Shown here in pieces: positions 17,570 through 26,193 of a DNA stretch of 64,000 nucleotides (its first letter is position 1; each line of letters starts with the position of its first letter). Below the pieces are notes generated by a model. The model had not been told where the DNA came from, did no database searches, and worked only from the letters and a program-made list of their open reading frames with translations. The position numbers and the translations under genes are program-made. Source of the stretch: Amycolatopsis sp. 2-15 (GTDB taxonomy: Bacteria; Actinomycetota; Actinomycetes; Mycobacteriales; Pseudonocardiaceae); assembly GCF_030285625.1 (NCBI RefSeq), contig NZ_CP127294.1, forward strand, positions 5,674,001 through 5,738,000, read 5' to 3'.

Positions 17570-17884
17570 TCAGGCGGGCGTGACCTCGCAGCGCCACGCG
17601 CCGCCGGCGCCACGGGTGCACGTGAGCTGCTGCTCGTCGGTCGCGTCACCGGGCTGGCGCCACGGCATCACGGTGTCGCCGGCGATGAGCGCGTCGAGCG
17701 TCTGCAGCTGCGGGTCGCGCGGCTCGGGGTGGTGCTCGTACCCGGCGCGCCCGAGCGCCAGCGCGATGGCCATGCCGAGCAGGTTGACGTCGTTCGCTTC
17801 GGTCGGCAGCTCGCCTCCCTCGGGGCGCAGCCGCACCCCGGCCTCGGGCGAGTGGACGATCGCTGCGGTGTAGCTGTCGGACAT
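17570..17884 (-). CDS. Hypothetical protein, 104 residues
   Basis: An unrecognised soluble protein from the ATG at 17884 (MSDSYTAAIVHSPEAGVRL). It has no signal peptide or membrane segment. It contains two cysteines near the C-terminus (LTCTRG, WRCEVTPA) that could form a disulfide or bind metal. Composition is natural and codon bias matches the neighbours. It lies between the chitinase promoter region and the PadR operon, transcribed in the same direction as both but separated from them by about 86 bp and 190 bp. Confidence 0.6.
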   Translation of the reverse strand: MSDSYTAAIVHSPEAGVRLRPEGGELPTEANDVNLLGMAIALALGRAGYEHHPEPRDPQLQTLDALIAGDTVMPWRQPGDATDEQQLTCTRGAGGAWRCEVTPA

Positions 17885-17970
17885 CAGCCGGCACTCTCCG
17901 TTCGTGAACTTCCGGACGGAGCTCAGCCTATTTCGCCCGCTCACCGGTGTCACCGTCGACCCGCCGGTAC

Positions 17971-18588
17971 TCAGCCCAGCGCGCGCCGCAACCGGGGCGC
18001 GCGCAGCAGAACCCGGCACGCGTAGCGGACCTGGGCCCAACGGCTGCTGCGGGACTCCGCGAGGTCGTGCAGCTCCGACATGAACAGCTCGGCGTACTCG
18101 GCGCGGCTTCCGGCCGGCAGCAGGGCCGCCGCGCACGTGGCCGCCACTCGGGAGAACGCGATCACCTGCGCCGGGCTCGCCGCCGGTCCGGCCCACCCGT
18201 GCCAGCGGGGGCGCCGCGAGCCGAGCCCGTGGTCGGAGAGCACGGTGACGACGTCCGCGCGGGCGGCGTCGAGCTGGTCCACCACCTCGATCACGCAGCG
18301 GCGCGCGAGGTCGTGATCGGCGCGGTCGGTGCCCTCGCCGACCAGCGCCAGCGCGCGCCATGCGTAGGCGCGGGCGTTGCCGAGCGCGGGCCCCAGTTCG
18401 GCGGCGCTCGCGAGGCTGCCCGTCACGTCGAGCTCGCGGCACAGGTCGTCGAGCCGCCCGGCGACGAGCGGCAGGTCGATGGTGCGGTGCGAGCTACTCA
18501 GGTGGGGCAGCAGCGTCGCCGCGACGCGATTGTGGGTCCGGCCGAGCATCCGGTCCAGACCGAACAGCAGATCGAGCGGTGCGTTCAC
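17971..18588 (-). CDS. Unrecognised alpha-helical protein, PadR partner
   Basis: A 205-residue protein starting at a GTG at 18588 that overlaps the stop of the preceding PadR gene by 4 bp (GTGA), indicating translational coupling. It is almost entirely helical and Ala/Leu/Arg-rich (LDLLFGLDRMLGRTHNRVAATLLPHL, seen as two helices) with no signal peptide. Actinomycete PadR regulators are often paired with such helical proteins of unknown function. An accessory or target role for the PadR protein is inference. Confidence 0.65.
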   Translation of the reverse strand: MNAPLDLLFGLDRMLGRTHNRVAATLLPHLSSSHRTIDLPLVAGRLDDLCRELDVTGSLASAAELGPALGNARAYAWRALALVGEGTDRADHDLARRCVIEVVDQLDAARADVVTVLSDHGLGSRRPRWHGWAGPAASPAQVIAFSRVAATCAAALLPAGSRAEYAELFMSELHDLAESRSSRWAQVRYACRVLLRAPRLRRALG

Positions 18589-18917
18589 CGGGCGTCTCCC
18601 GTCAGGCCGGGGCGCAGCCGCGTCAACGCGCGAGCCGAGGTTTCCGCGCGCTGCAACGCTTCCCGTGCGGCCCCGAGACCGTCGGGGTCGAGGCGGTAGT
18701 AGCGGCGGCGCGGCCGGCCCGCCTCCGCCGGATCCGCTTCCTCCCACCGCGACCGCAGCCAGCCCGCCTTCTCGAGGCGCGCGAGGATCGGGTGGATGGT
18801 GCCGCTGGGCAGCCCTGCGGCGGCACAGATCTCGAGCCCGTAGAGCTCCTGGGTGGGCTCCCGCAGCAGCGCGTGCAGCACCAGCTGGGTCGGGAGGGTC
18901 ATCCGCGGACCGGCCAT
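18585..18917 (-). CDS. PadR-family transcriptional regulator
   Basis: A 110-residue winged-helix protein. MTLPTQLVLHALLREP, then YGLEICAAAGLPSGTIHPILARLEKAGWL, and RRYYRLDPDG form the PadR wHTH with its beta wing. The C-terminal dimerisation helix is short, as in the small PadR-s2 subfamily. It diverges from the second chitinase, with 130 bp between the starts. It is translationally coupled to the helical protein gene downstream. The ligand is unknown. Confidence 0.88.
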   Translation of the reverse strand: MAGPRMTLPTQLVLHALLREPTQELYGLEICAAAGLPSGTIHPILARLEKAGWLRSRWEEADPAEAGRPRRRYYRLDPDGLGAAREALQRAETSARALTRLRPGLTGDAR

Positions 18918-18979
18918 GCAAGAACTCTACCTAGCCCCCGCGCTCGGCGGAAGCCCCGGCGTCCGGGTGGCCTTGCGAG

Positions 18980-19016
18980 AGTGGTCTGGACATTTCACGC
19001 ATTGGTCCAGACAATA
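18980..19016 (+). promoter_or_regulatory. Two DasR-type (dre) half-sites before the second chitinase
   Basis: TGGTCTGGACA (18982-18992) and TGGTCCAGACA (19003-19013) are direct repeats exactly 21 bp apart, i.e. two helical turns, ending 35 bp before the chitinase ATG. Both match the core of the dre consensus and resemble the paired 12-bp repeats known from streptomycete chitinase promoters. Regulation is inferred. Confidence 0.72.
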
Positions 19017-19047
19017 AGCACCTCCCCGCCGAAGCCGGAGGTACGCG

Positions 19048-20820
19048 ATGAGGCGTTCCCGACTGTCCCTGTTCCTGGCTGCGTTCGCCGTGGCCCTGGG
19101 TGGGCTCGTGGCCGTGCCCGGTAGTGCCGGGGCGGCGAACCTGCTGGTCAACCCCGGGTTCGACGCCGGGTCGACGGCCGGGTGGGAGTGTGCGGGCGGG
19201 GCGGCCGCCGTGGCCTCGCCGGTGCGTTCGGGGGCGGGAGCGCTGGCCGTGACGGCGTCCGCGGCCGACACCGGGCAGTGCAGCCAGACGGTGTCCGTGC
19301 GGCCGAACACGACGTACGCCGTGGAGGCGTGGGTGCGGGGCAATCCGGTGTATCTGGGGGTCACCGGAGGGCCGTCGACCTGGGCGGGCTCGGCTGACTA
19401 CACGCGCCTGGCGCTGTCGTTCACCACGGGTGCGAGCCAGACGTCCGCGCAGCTGTACTTGCACGGCTGGTACGGCGGCGGCACCTACTACGCCGACGAC
19501 GTGAGTCTCGACGGCCCGGGCGGCGGGACGCCCGGCGCACCGACCGCGCCGACGGCGCCGAAGCTCGGCGCGGTCACCAGCACGTCGATCGGTCTGTCGT
19601 GGACCGCGCCGGCGGGCACCGTGACCGGCTACCGCGTGTACGAGGACGGCACGCTGCGCACCACGGTCACCGGTACCTCGGCGACGTTGACCGGCCTTTC
19701 GCCGTGCACCACGCACAGCTACACCGTCGCCGCGTACAACGCGGCGGGGGAGTCGTCGCGCAGCGCCACCGTCTCCGAATCCACCGGCGGCTGCACCAAC
19801 GCCGGCCTGCCGAAGCACGCCCTCATCGGCTACCTGCACGCCAGCTTCGCCAACGGCTCCGGCTACGTCCGCATGGCCGACGTGCCCGACGCGTGGGACA
19901 TCATCGACCTCGCGTTCGGCGAGCCGACCACGCCGACGTCCGGCGACATCCGCTTCAACCGCTGCCCGGCGGCCGAATGCGCCGGCGTGGAGAGCGACGC
20001 CGACTTCATCGCGGCGATCCGCGCGAAGCAGGCGCAGGGCAAGAAGGTGCTCATCTCCATCGGCGGCGAGAAGGGCCAGGTGCAGCTCACCACCACGGCC
20101 GCGCGAGACGCGTTCGTCAGCTCCGTTTCCGCGATCATCGACAAGTACGGCCTCGACGGGCTCGATGTCGACTTCGAGGGCCACTCGCTGTCGCTCAACG
20201 CGGGCGACACCGACTTCCGCAACCCGACCACCCCCGTCGTGGTCAACCTGATCTCCGCGCTCAAGACGCTGAAAGCCCGCTACGGCAGCGGGTTCGTGCT
20301 CACGATGGCGCCCGAGACGTTCTTCGTGCAGGTCGGCTACCAGTTCTACGGCGGCTCGTCGGCCGGCGACCAGCGCACCGGCGCATACCTGCCGGTGATC
20401 AACGCCCTGCGCGACTCGCTGACCGTGCTGCACGTCCAGGACTACAACTCCGGCCCGGTCATGGGCCTGGACAACCAGTACCACACCATGGGCGGCGCCG
20501 ATTTCCACATCGCGATGACCGACATGCTCAAGGCCGGCTTCACCGTCGCCGGCGGCGCGTTCTTCCTGGGGCTGCGAGACGACCAGATCGCCCTGGGCGT
20601 GCCGGCGACCGGCAACGCGGGCAACGGCTACACCGCCCCCGCCGACGTGCAGACCGCCCTGACCTGCCTCACGAAGGGCACCGGCTGCGGCGGCTACACC
20701 CTGCGCGGCGGGACCGTGCCGGGGCTGCGGGGGCTCATGACGTGGTCGATCAACTGGGACCACTTCTCGGGCTGGGCGTTCCAGAACGCGCACGCGCCGT
20801 TCCTGGACACGCTCCCCTGA
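19048..20820 (+). CDS. Secreted multidomain GH18 chitinase (CBM, FnIII, catalytic)
   Basis: A 590-residue protein. The signal peptide is RRSRLSLFLAAFAVALGG. Residues of about 30-160 form a carbohydrate-binding beta-sandwich (LLVNPGFDAGSTAGWEC, TYYADDVSLDGP, CBM4/9-like). About 168-255 is a fibronectin type III domain (APTAPKLGAVTSTSIGLSW, GYRVYEDG). From about 260 the GH18 barrel follows with ISIGGEKG and the catalytic DGLDVDFEG. The motif variant and the ending match the ChiC/ChiD-like bacterial group. It cleaves chitin outside the cell. Paired dre sites lie upstream. A ribosome-binding GGAGG precedes the ATG. Confidence 0.93.
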   Translation: MRRSRLSLFLAAFAVALGGLVAVPGSAGAANLLVNPGFDAGSTAGWECAGGAAAVASPVRSGAGALAVTASAADTGQCSQTVSVRPNTTYAVEAWVRGNPVYLGVTGGPSTWAGSADYTRLALSFTTGASQTSAQLYLHGWYGGGTYYADDVSLDGPGGGTPGAPTAPTAPKLGAVTSTSIGLSWTAPAGTVTGYRVYEDGTLRTTVTGTSATLTGLSPCTTHSYTVAAYNAAGESSRSATVSESTGGCTNAGLPKHALIGYLHASFANGSGYVRMADVPDAWDIIDLAFGEPTTPTSGDIRFNRCPAAECAGVESDADFIAAIRAKQAQGKKVLISIGGEKGQVQLTTTAARDAFVSSVSAIIDKYGLDGLDVDFEGHSLSLNAGDTDFRNPTTPVVVNLISALKTLKARYGSGFVLTMAPETFFVQVGYQFYGGSSAGDQRTGAYLPVINALRDSLTVLHVQDYNSGPVMGLDNQYHTMGGADFHIAMTDMLKAGFTVAGGAFFLGLRDDQIALGVPATGNAGNGYTAPADVQTALTCLTKGTGCGGYTLRGGTVPGLRGLMTWSINWDHFSGWAFQNAHAPFLDTLP

Positions 20821-20910
20821 GACGCTCCGTCTGAGACCCACGAGACATGGCGGGCCGCCGGCGATCTTCGGCAGACTGGGAACCACCGGCGAAGATCGTG
20901 AGGACGAGCG

Positions 20911-21660
20911 ATGGACCTGAAACTGCGCGGCAGGCGTGCCCTGGTGACCGGCGCGTCGAAGGGCATCGGCGCGGCCGTGGCCGAGGCGCTCGCCGCCGAG
21001 GGCAGCCACCTGCACCTGGCCGCGCGCAGCGGTGAGGCGCTCGAAGCCCTCGCCCGGAAGCTGCGGGAGGCGCACGGGGTCGAGGTGACCGTGCACGTCG
21101 TCGACCTGCGGGAAACCGCCGATCTCGAACGGCTCGCCGAGGCCACGGCCGACGCCGACATCCTGGTGAACAACGCCGGCGACATCCCCGCCGGCACGCT
21201 CGACCAGGTCGGCCCCGATCGGTGGCGGCACGCGTGGGACCTGAAGGTCTTCGGCTACGTCGACCTGACCCGGCTCGTCTACGCGCGCCTTCGTGAGCAG
21301 GGCCGCGGCGTGATCGTCAACGTGATCGGTGCCGGCGGCGAGCGGCCGAAGCCGGAGTACATCGCCGGCGGCGCGGGCAACGCGGCGCTGATGGCCTTCA
21401 CCCGGGCGCTCGGCGCCGAGGGCCCGGGCGACGGCGTGCGCGTGGTCGGCGTGAACCCGGGTCCGGTCGCGACCGAGCGGATCACCACCATGCGCGCGGC
21501 CAACGACGACGTCGACGCGAGCTTCGCCGCACTGCCCTCACGCCGCGTCGCCGAGCCGGACGAGGTCGCCGACCTGGTGGCCTTCCTGGCCTCGGCGCGC
21601 GCCGACTACATCAGCGGCACCATCGTGACCATCGACGGCGGGCTGTCCGCCGCGTCCTGA
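20911..21660 (+). CDS. SDR-like protein lacking the usual catalytic Tyr-Lys dyad
   Basis: A 249-residue SDR fold. TGASKGIGAA, NNAGDIP and the C-terminal ISGTIVTIDGG are normal. Aligning the conserved FTRAL helix places GGAGN where YxxxK is expected, so Tyr and Lys appear replaced by Gly and Asn; a Tyr (PEYIAGG) lies a few residues earlier. The cofactor fold is intact. Related atypical SDRs exist in actinobacteria, but their chemistry is unclear. The ATG at 20911 follows GAGGACGAGCG. It stands alone, convergent with the next regulator (stops 2 bp apart). Confidence 0.82.
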   Translation: MDLKLRGRRALVTGASKGIGAAVAEALAAEGSHLHLAARSGEALEALARKLREAHGVEVTVHVVDLRETADLERLAEATADADILVNNAGDIPAGTLDQVGPDRWRHAWDLKVFGYVDLTRLVYARLREQGRGVIVNVIGAGGERPKPEYIAGGAGNAALMAFTRALGAEGPGDGVRVVGVNPGPVATERITTMRAANDDVDASFAALPSRRVAEPDEVADLVAFLASARADYISGTIVTIDGGLSAAS

Positions 21661-21661
21661 C

Positions 21662-22321
21662 TCACCCATCGGCGAACACGTGCCGCCACCGCTCGGCCGA
21701 GTCGGCGAGGTCGCGCCCGACGTGGTCGAAGTAGTCGCCCATCGCGGCCAGCCGCGCGGCGGCGGGGGAGCCGGCCAGCAGGCCGGCGCCCTCGCGCGCC
21801 GAGGTGGCCCACGCGGTGCAGATGTCGGCTTCGCGCCGGCACGAGCGATACCAGGCGGCGTCGTCGACCCGGTAGCGCTCGCGGCTGCCGGGCTCGCTGA
21901 CGCGGCGGACGAGTTCGAGCTGCTCCAGGTACGCGATCGCCTTCGACACCGACGCCGGGCTCACCCGCACTCGTGCCACGAGGTCCGCGGCGGAGAGCGC
22001 GCGCCGGTCGCTGGTGAGGAGCGTGGCGAGCACGCGGGCCGGCATGCGCGGGAGTCCGGTGTGGACCATCATCTCCGTGAACCGCTCCTCGAAGCCGCTC
22101 ACCGCCGGCGCGCCCGCGGGCACGCGCCGGCTCCGCTCGTGCGTGGCCTCCTGGGCGTGGTCGGCCCGGTAGCCGCGCGGGCCGCCGTTGCGCTGCACCT
22201 CCCGGCTCACGGTCGACGTCGGCCGTCCGAGCAGCCGTGCGATCTCGGCGTAGGCGAGCCCGGCGTCGAGCCCCTGGGCGACGGCTTGACGGTCCTCGTG
22301 GGTGAGACGGGTTCCCGGCAT
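21662..22321 (-). CDS. GbsR/MarR-type regulator with an IS30-like N-terminal HTH
   Basis: A 219-residue protein with two DNA-binding domains. Residues 6-62 match the IS30-family transposase helix-turn-helix (LTHEDRQAVAQGL, YAEIARLLGRPTSTVSREV, NGGPRGYRA). Residues of about 75-160 form a MarR/GbsR winged helix (SAADLVARVRVSPASVSKAIAYLEQLELV). No transposase catalytic domain follows. It diverges from the methyltransferase gene, and the intergenic region carries TTGCAAC repeats that are the likely operator. Autoregulation and control of the methyltransferase are inferred. Confidence 0.8.
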   Translation of the reverse strand: MPGTRLTHEDRQAVAQGLDAGLAYAEIARLLGRPTSTVSREVQRNGGPRGYRADHAQEATHERSRRVPAGAPAVSGFEERFTEMMVHTGLPRMPARVLATLLTSDRRALSAADLVARVRVSPASVSKAIAYLEQLELVRRVSEPGSRERYRVDDAAWYRSCRREADICTAWATSAREGAGLLAGSPAAARLAAMGDYFDHVGRDLADSAERWRHVFADG

Positions 22322-22343
22322 GCGCCCGAGCGTACGCTGTCAT

Positions 22344-22386
22344 TGCAACGCAGGTGTGTCGTTGCACTCGTAGCAGCCATTGCAAC
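22344..22386. promoter_or_regulatory. Putative operator with TGCAACG repeats
   Basis: A perfect 7-bp inverted repeat TGCAACG/CGTTGCA (22344-22350 and 22360-22366) and a third half-site TTGCAAC (22380-22386) lie between the divergent regulator and methyltransferase genes. They are the only local palindromes, which suggests binding by the adjacent regulator. Confidence 0.55.
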
Positions 22387-22456
22387 ACAAGGAAAACCCG
22401 AGTTGACGGACCCCGGTGGACGGTCGTAGTTTCCCGATCGGGAAAAGGGGGTCACC

Positions 22457-23272
22457 ATGGACACGACGGCGTTCACCGCGGTGGAGAACAGCCTGTACCT
22501 CACACTCGACGGCCGCGCGCTCGACGCTTGCGCACCCCGTCCGGTGCTCGGCGACCCGACGGCCTCGGGCATCGTGGCGGCACTCGGGCACGACCCCGCC
22601 GCGGGGCCGCTGGTGAAGAGCCAGGTGTTCGACATCGCCGTGCGCTCGCGGTTGCTCGACGACGTGGTGCGCTCCTTCGTCGGCCGCCACCCCGACGCCG
22701 TGGTGCTGGAGCTCGGCTGTGGGCTCGACGGCCGGATCGAACGCGTGCAGCCACCCTCCACAGTGGACTGGTATGACCTCGACCTGCCCGCGGTCGTCTC
22801 GGTGCGCGAACGGCTCCTGCCGGCGCACCCCCACGTCCACCCGGTGGCCGCCGACCTCACCGACCCGGCGTGGCTCGAGCGGATCCCGGCCGGCCGGCCC
22901 GCCGTCGCGGTCGCCGACGGGCTCGTCGCCTTCCTGCCACAGGACGCGTTCGTCGCCCTGCTCGCCGGGATCGCCGGCCGCTTCCCGACTGGTGAGATCG
23001 CGTTCAACAGCTACACGCGCTTCCACGTCTGGGCCATCAAGCACTACCGCGGTACCGGTTCCATCGCCGGTGTCGTGGCCAATCCCGGCTTCGACGACCC
23101 GGGCGACCCGCAGCGCTGGGTGCCGAAGCTGGTGCTGGCCGACGAGCAGTTCGCGTCTCGCGCGCCCGAAGTCGCGTTGCAGCCGCTCGCGCTGCGCTGG
23201 TTCACCCGGCTGGCGGCCCGCAGCACGGCGGTGTCGCGGCGGGGGACGTGTGTCTTGCGCTACCGGTTCTGA
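22457..23272 (+). CDS. Class I methyltransferase, leucine-carboxyl-methyltransferase (LCM/TcmP-like) family
   Basis: A 271-residue protein from the ATG at 22457 behind AAAAGGGGG. KSQVFDIAVRSRLLDD at the start and the Rossmann motif VVLELGCGLDGRIERV followed by VDWYDLDLP and VAVADGLVAFLP are typical of the LCM family, which includes TcmP-type O-methyltransferases. In this family the LDGR segment binds SAM. The target is probably a small-molecule carboxyl or hydroxyl group and is unknown. It diverges from the IS30-HTH regulator, which likely controls it. Confidence 0.85.
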   Translation: MDTTAFTAVENSLYLTLDGRALDACAPRPVLGDPTASGIVAALGHDPAAGPLVKSQVFDIAVRSRLLDDVVRSFVGRHPDAVVLELGCGLDGRIERVQPPSTVDWYDLDLPAVVSVRERLLPAHPHVHPVAADLTDPAWLERIPAGRPAVAVADGLVAFLPQDAFVALLAGIAGRFPTGEIAFNSYTRFHVWAIKHYRGTGSIAGVVANPGFDDPGDPQRWVPKLVLADEQFASRAPEVALQPLALRWFTRLAARSTAVSRRGTCVLRYRF

Positions 23273-23296
23273 CTCGGCCCGTGCGGATCGGGCTGC

Positions 23297-25262
23297 TCAG
23301 GCGAGCATCGGCTCGATCAGGAACGGCCGATATCCCGCAATCCCGGGTAGGTCGAAATGCTCGAACACCTGCCGCCGCAGGTGCCACCGGATGACGCGGC
23401 GGGTCGACGCGTGGTGCGGCTGGGAGAAGACCAGCGTTTCGGGGGTTTCCCAGATCGGGGCGGTCGGGGGGATTTCGCCGACCTCGCAGCCCTTGGGCAG
23501 CGGGTGTTCGGTGGTCGTCCCGGTGGCCAGGTCGAGCAGCACCAAGGTGGAAGGGTTGTGCCGGAACCAATACATGTTCGCACCACCCGGGACGAAGCGG
23601 CCGCGCTGCAGATCCGGTATTCGCCGCCGCTCGCCCGATGCGGTGAGCACTGCCATCCCCTCGGCGTCTTCGCGCGCGGTGGCGCCGGACAGCGGGTCGA
23701 GTCGATGCACGGGAGCGTCGAGCTGCACGGGTTCTCGGCCCGGTACCCAGCGAGAAGTGGTGAACACACCGGCGCCCGAATCGGTGGAGAAGTAGACCGC
23801 GCCGTCGTGGATGCCCAGGATGTGGCGCGTGAGGTTGTCGGACCTCGGCAGGCTCCACGCTTCCTCCGTCGCGACGTCGAAGAAATGCACCTGGTCCCAC
23901 GGTTGCCGGCCGGTGTGTCCCTGCACGCCGGCCAGGTGCCGTCCGTCCACGCTGCGAGCGGGATGGAAGCCCAGGTCCACCGGAAGCCGGCTCCTGGCCC
24001 CGGCCCAGGTCATCAGGTGTCCTTGCCCGGCGGAGGCGGCCACGTAGATGCCGGCCGGGGTCTCGAACGCGCGGTAGCGGTAGTCGCTGTCGGCGCGGCC
24101 GAGGGCCACGGGCTCCCCGGCGCGCCACACGACCACCGTGCCGTCTCCGGCGACGAACCCCGCACGCGGCGCAGGGCCGGCCACAGGCACCGGATCTTCC
24201 CGGTGATCGCTGCGGGAGGCGACCAGCCGCACCGGCCTGCTCCGCGGCGCCGGGCGAGGAAGCGCCGTGACAGCACTGTTTGCCCGGTGGATCAGCTTGT
24301 CCGCGACCGCGTACTCGAGGAGCGGTTCGATCGTTTCTCCGGGGACCGCGAGCAAAGTGGCCAGGTCCTCGATGCGCGCGGGATTCGACCAGGCGGCGAC
24401 GCTGATGACATCGGCCGCGAGCCAGACGTAGGAGGCGCGGACCGCGCCGGCATCCAGCCGGGCCGCCAGCTCACCCGGCAGGTCGAGCAATTCCGTGGCC
24501 CGCCGGGGTGTTCCCGCCGTGAACCCTCCGGCACCGTCGTCCACGATCAGTCCCGCGGCGACCAGGACCGGAATCGCGTCCCGGCGCGTGCGCGGCGGAT
24601 CGACACCCAGCTGGGCGCGCACCTCAGCCGACGGCGGCTCGCCGGGCAGCGGTTCGTCGAGCCAGCCGTCCGGATGCGGCATGCCGGCGAGAGTGAAGAA
24701 CCACGACACTTCGATGACGGCGTAACCGAGCACCTGCCGCCAGCCCGGGTCCGCCTCGTGCACCGCTGCACGCGTGCGCTTGAGCCACCGCGGCGCCTCC
24801 GAGGTGCCCGGCACCGGCCAGAACTGGATCAGCCAGACGTCACCCTGTTCGCCTTCGTCCGCGGCCTTGCGGCACACCCGGGCGCGAAAGAGTCCCGTCG
24901 CGCCCAGATTCAGTTCGTCGCCGAACGTCCCACCCGTCAGCATTCCCAGGGTCACGGACCCCGAGCGGCTGTGAAACGGCGTCTCGACGACGTCTTCCCA
25001 GTCCCCGAGCCGCACGTCAGGCGGTCCGTCGTGCGCCTCCGCGCGAACTGCCTGGTAAGGATCGCCGGTCGTGCCGTGCAGCCAGCCGTCGCCTGCCGTC
25101 GCGACCGTGCCGGCCAACGCGTTCGTCGCGAGCTCGCCGAGCAGTTCGTTGCCCAGCGGGGGGCAGGCCGTCCGCGCGGTACACGTCGCGGAGCACGACG
25201 GTGCCGTAGTCGGGCAGGTACTCGTGATCCTCGCAGAACCCCAGAAGCGCCACGCCGGGCAC
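23297..25262 (-). pseudogene. Unrecognised three-part protein (beta domain, winged helices, propeller-like), frameshifted
   Basis: The start is an ATG at 25262 (MPGVALLGFCEDHEYLP). The frame breaks at the G6 run at 25158-25163 and continues intact in a second frame. Omitting one G gives a protein of about 654 residues. Residues 1-150 are beta-rich (GTVVLRDVYRADG, GDVWLIQFWPVPG). About 150-330 is helical with two winged-helix-like segments (PSAEVRAQLGVD, RIEDLATLLAVPGETIEPLLEY, each within one helix pair). About 350-650 shows repeated strand patterns resembling a beta-propeller (DQVHFFDVATEEAW, STLVLLDLATGTTTEHPL). No known family is recognised. There is no signal peptide, so it is probably cytoplasmic. 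It may be intact with a sequencing error. Confidence 0.6.
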
Positions 25263-25299
25263 GATAGCGCCCCGGACGTGATGCGACCGAAGTAATTGC

Positions 25300-26124
25300 T
25301 CAGGCGTCCGGATACCGCGTGTCCAGCGCGACGGCCTCCCACTCCGCGAGGTCCGCCAGCTGCTGCTCCAGCTTCGCCCGGATCCGCGTCACCGCTTCCG
25401 GCCCCAGCGGCAGCCGCAGCGGCGCGTCGGGTGTGTCGACGAGCGTGAGGATGGCCGCGGCCGCGCGGGCCGGGTCGTTGGGCTGGTGCCCGTCCTGCCC
25501 GGAGAACTGCGAGCGCAGCCGGCCGGCGGGGGTGTCGGCGTAGTCGGCGATCGGGTCGGCGAAGGTCATGGAGCGGCCGGCGAACTCGGTGCGGAAGGGG
25601 CCCGGCTCGACGATGCTCACGCGGATCCCGAGCGGCCCCACCTCGCCGGCGAGCGCCTCGGACAGGCCTTCCAGCGCGAACTTCGACGTCGCGTAGATCG
25701 CGTGGCCCGGGTTGCCGACGACGCCGCCCACCGACGAGAGCTGCACGATGTGCCCGCTGCGCCGCGCGCGCAGGTGCGGCAACACGGCGCGGGTCACGGC
25801 GAGCACGCCGAACACGTTGGTCTCCATGACCTTGCGCGTCTGCTCGTCGGTGAGCTCCTCGAGCGCGCCGATGAGGCCGTGGCCCGCGTTGTTCACGAGG
25901 ACGTCGATCTGCCCGTACTCGGCGAGCGCGGCGTCGACGGCCTCCCGGATCGACGCCGGGTCGGTCACGTCGAGGCGCGCGACGAGCGCCCGGTCGGCGA
26001 AGTCCTTCACCGACTCGACGTCGCGCGCGGTGGCCACGACTCGCTCGCCCCGCGCGAGCACCGCCTCGGCGAGCACCCGCCCGAAACCGGCGCTCGTGCC
26101 CGTGATGAACCAGACCCGGCTCAT
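25300..26124 (-). CDS. SDR family oxidoreductase
   Basis: A 274-residue classical SDR from the ATG at 26124 behind GAGGAGA. TGTSAGFGRVLAE binds the cofactor, NNAGHG is the NNAG motif, SSVGG and YATSK give the catalytic Ser, Tyr and Lys, and EPGPFRTEF follows. The TGTSAGFG and EPGPFRTEF signatures are common in the widespread actinobacterial SDRs that accompany MarR or TetR regulators. The substrate is unknown. The divergent MarR gene and two operator palindromes between the starts suggest repression released by a small ligand. Confidence 0.9.
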   Translation of the reverse strand: MSRVWFITGTSAGFGRVLAEAVLARGERVVATARDVESVKDFADRALVARLDVTDPASIREAVDAALAEYGQIDVLVNNAGHGLIGALEELTDEQTRKVMETNVFGVLAVTRAVLPHLRARRSGHIVQLSSVGGVVGNPGHAIYATSKFALEGLSEALAGEVGPLGIRVSIVEPGPFRTEFAGRSMTFADPIADYADTPAGRLRSQFSGQDGHQPNDPARAAAAILTLVDTPDAPLRLPLGPEAVTRIRAKLEQQLADLAEWEAVALDTRYPDA

Positions 26125-26149
26125 GTCCGTCTCCTCGATTCGCGGTATC

Positions 26150-26182
26150 TTGATACTCAAACCAAACTACCTTGAGACTCAA
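26150..26182. promoter_or_regulatory. Twin MarR operators
   Basis: TTGATACTCAA (26150-26160) and TTGAGACTCAA (26172-26182) are near-identical 11-bp palindromes with centres 22 bp apart. They sit between the divergent SDR and MarR genes; the second abuts the MarR ribosome-binding site. This is the standard layout for a MarR repressor controlling both directions. Confidence 0.75.
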
Positions 26183-26193
26183 GGGAGTGTCCA

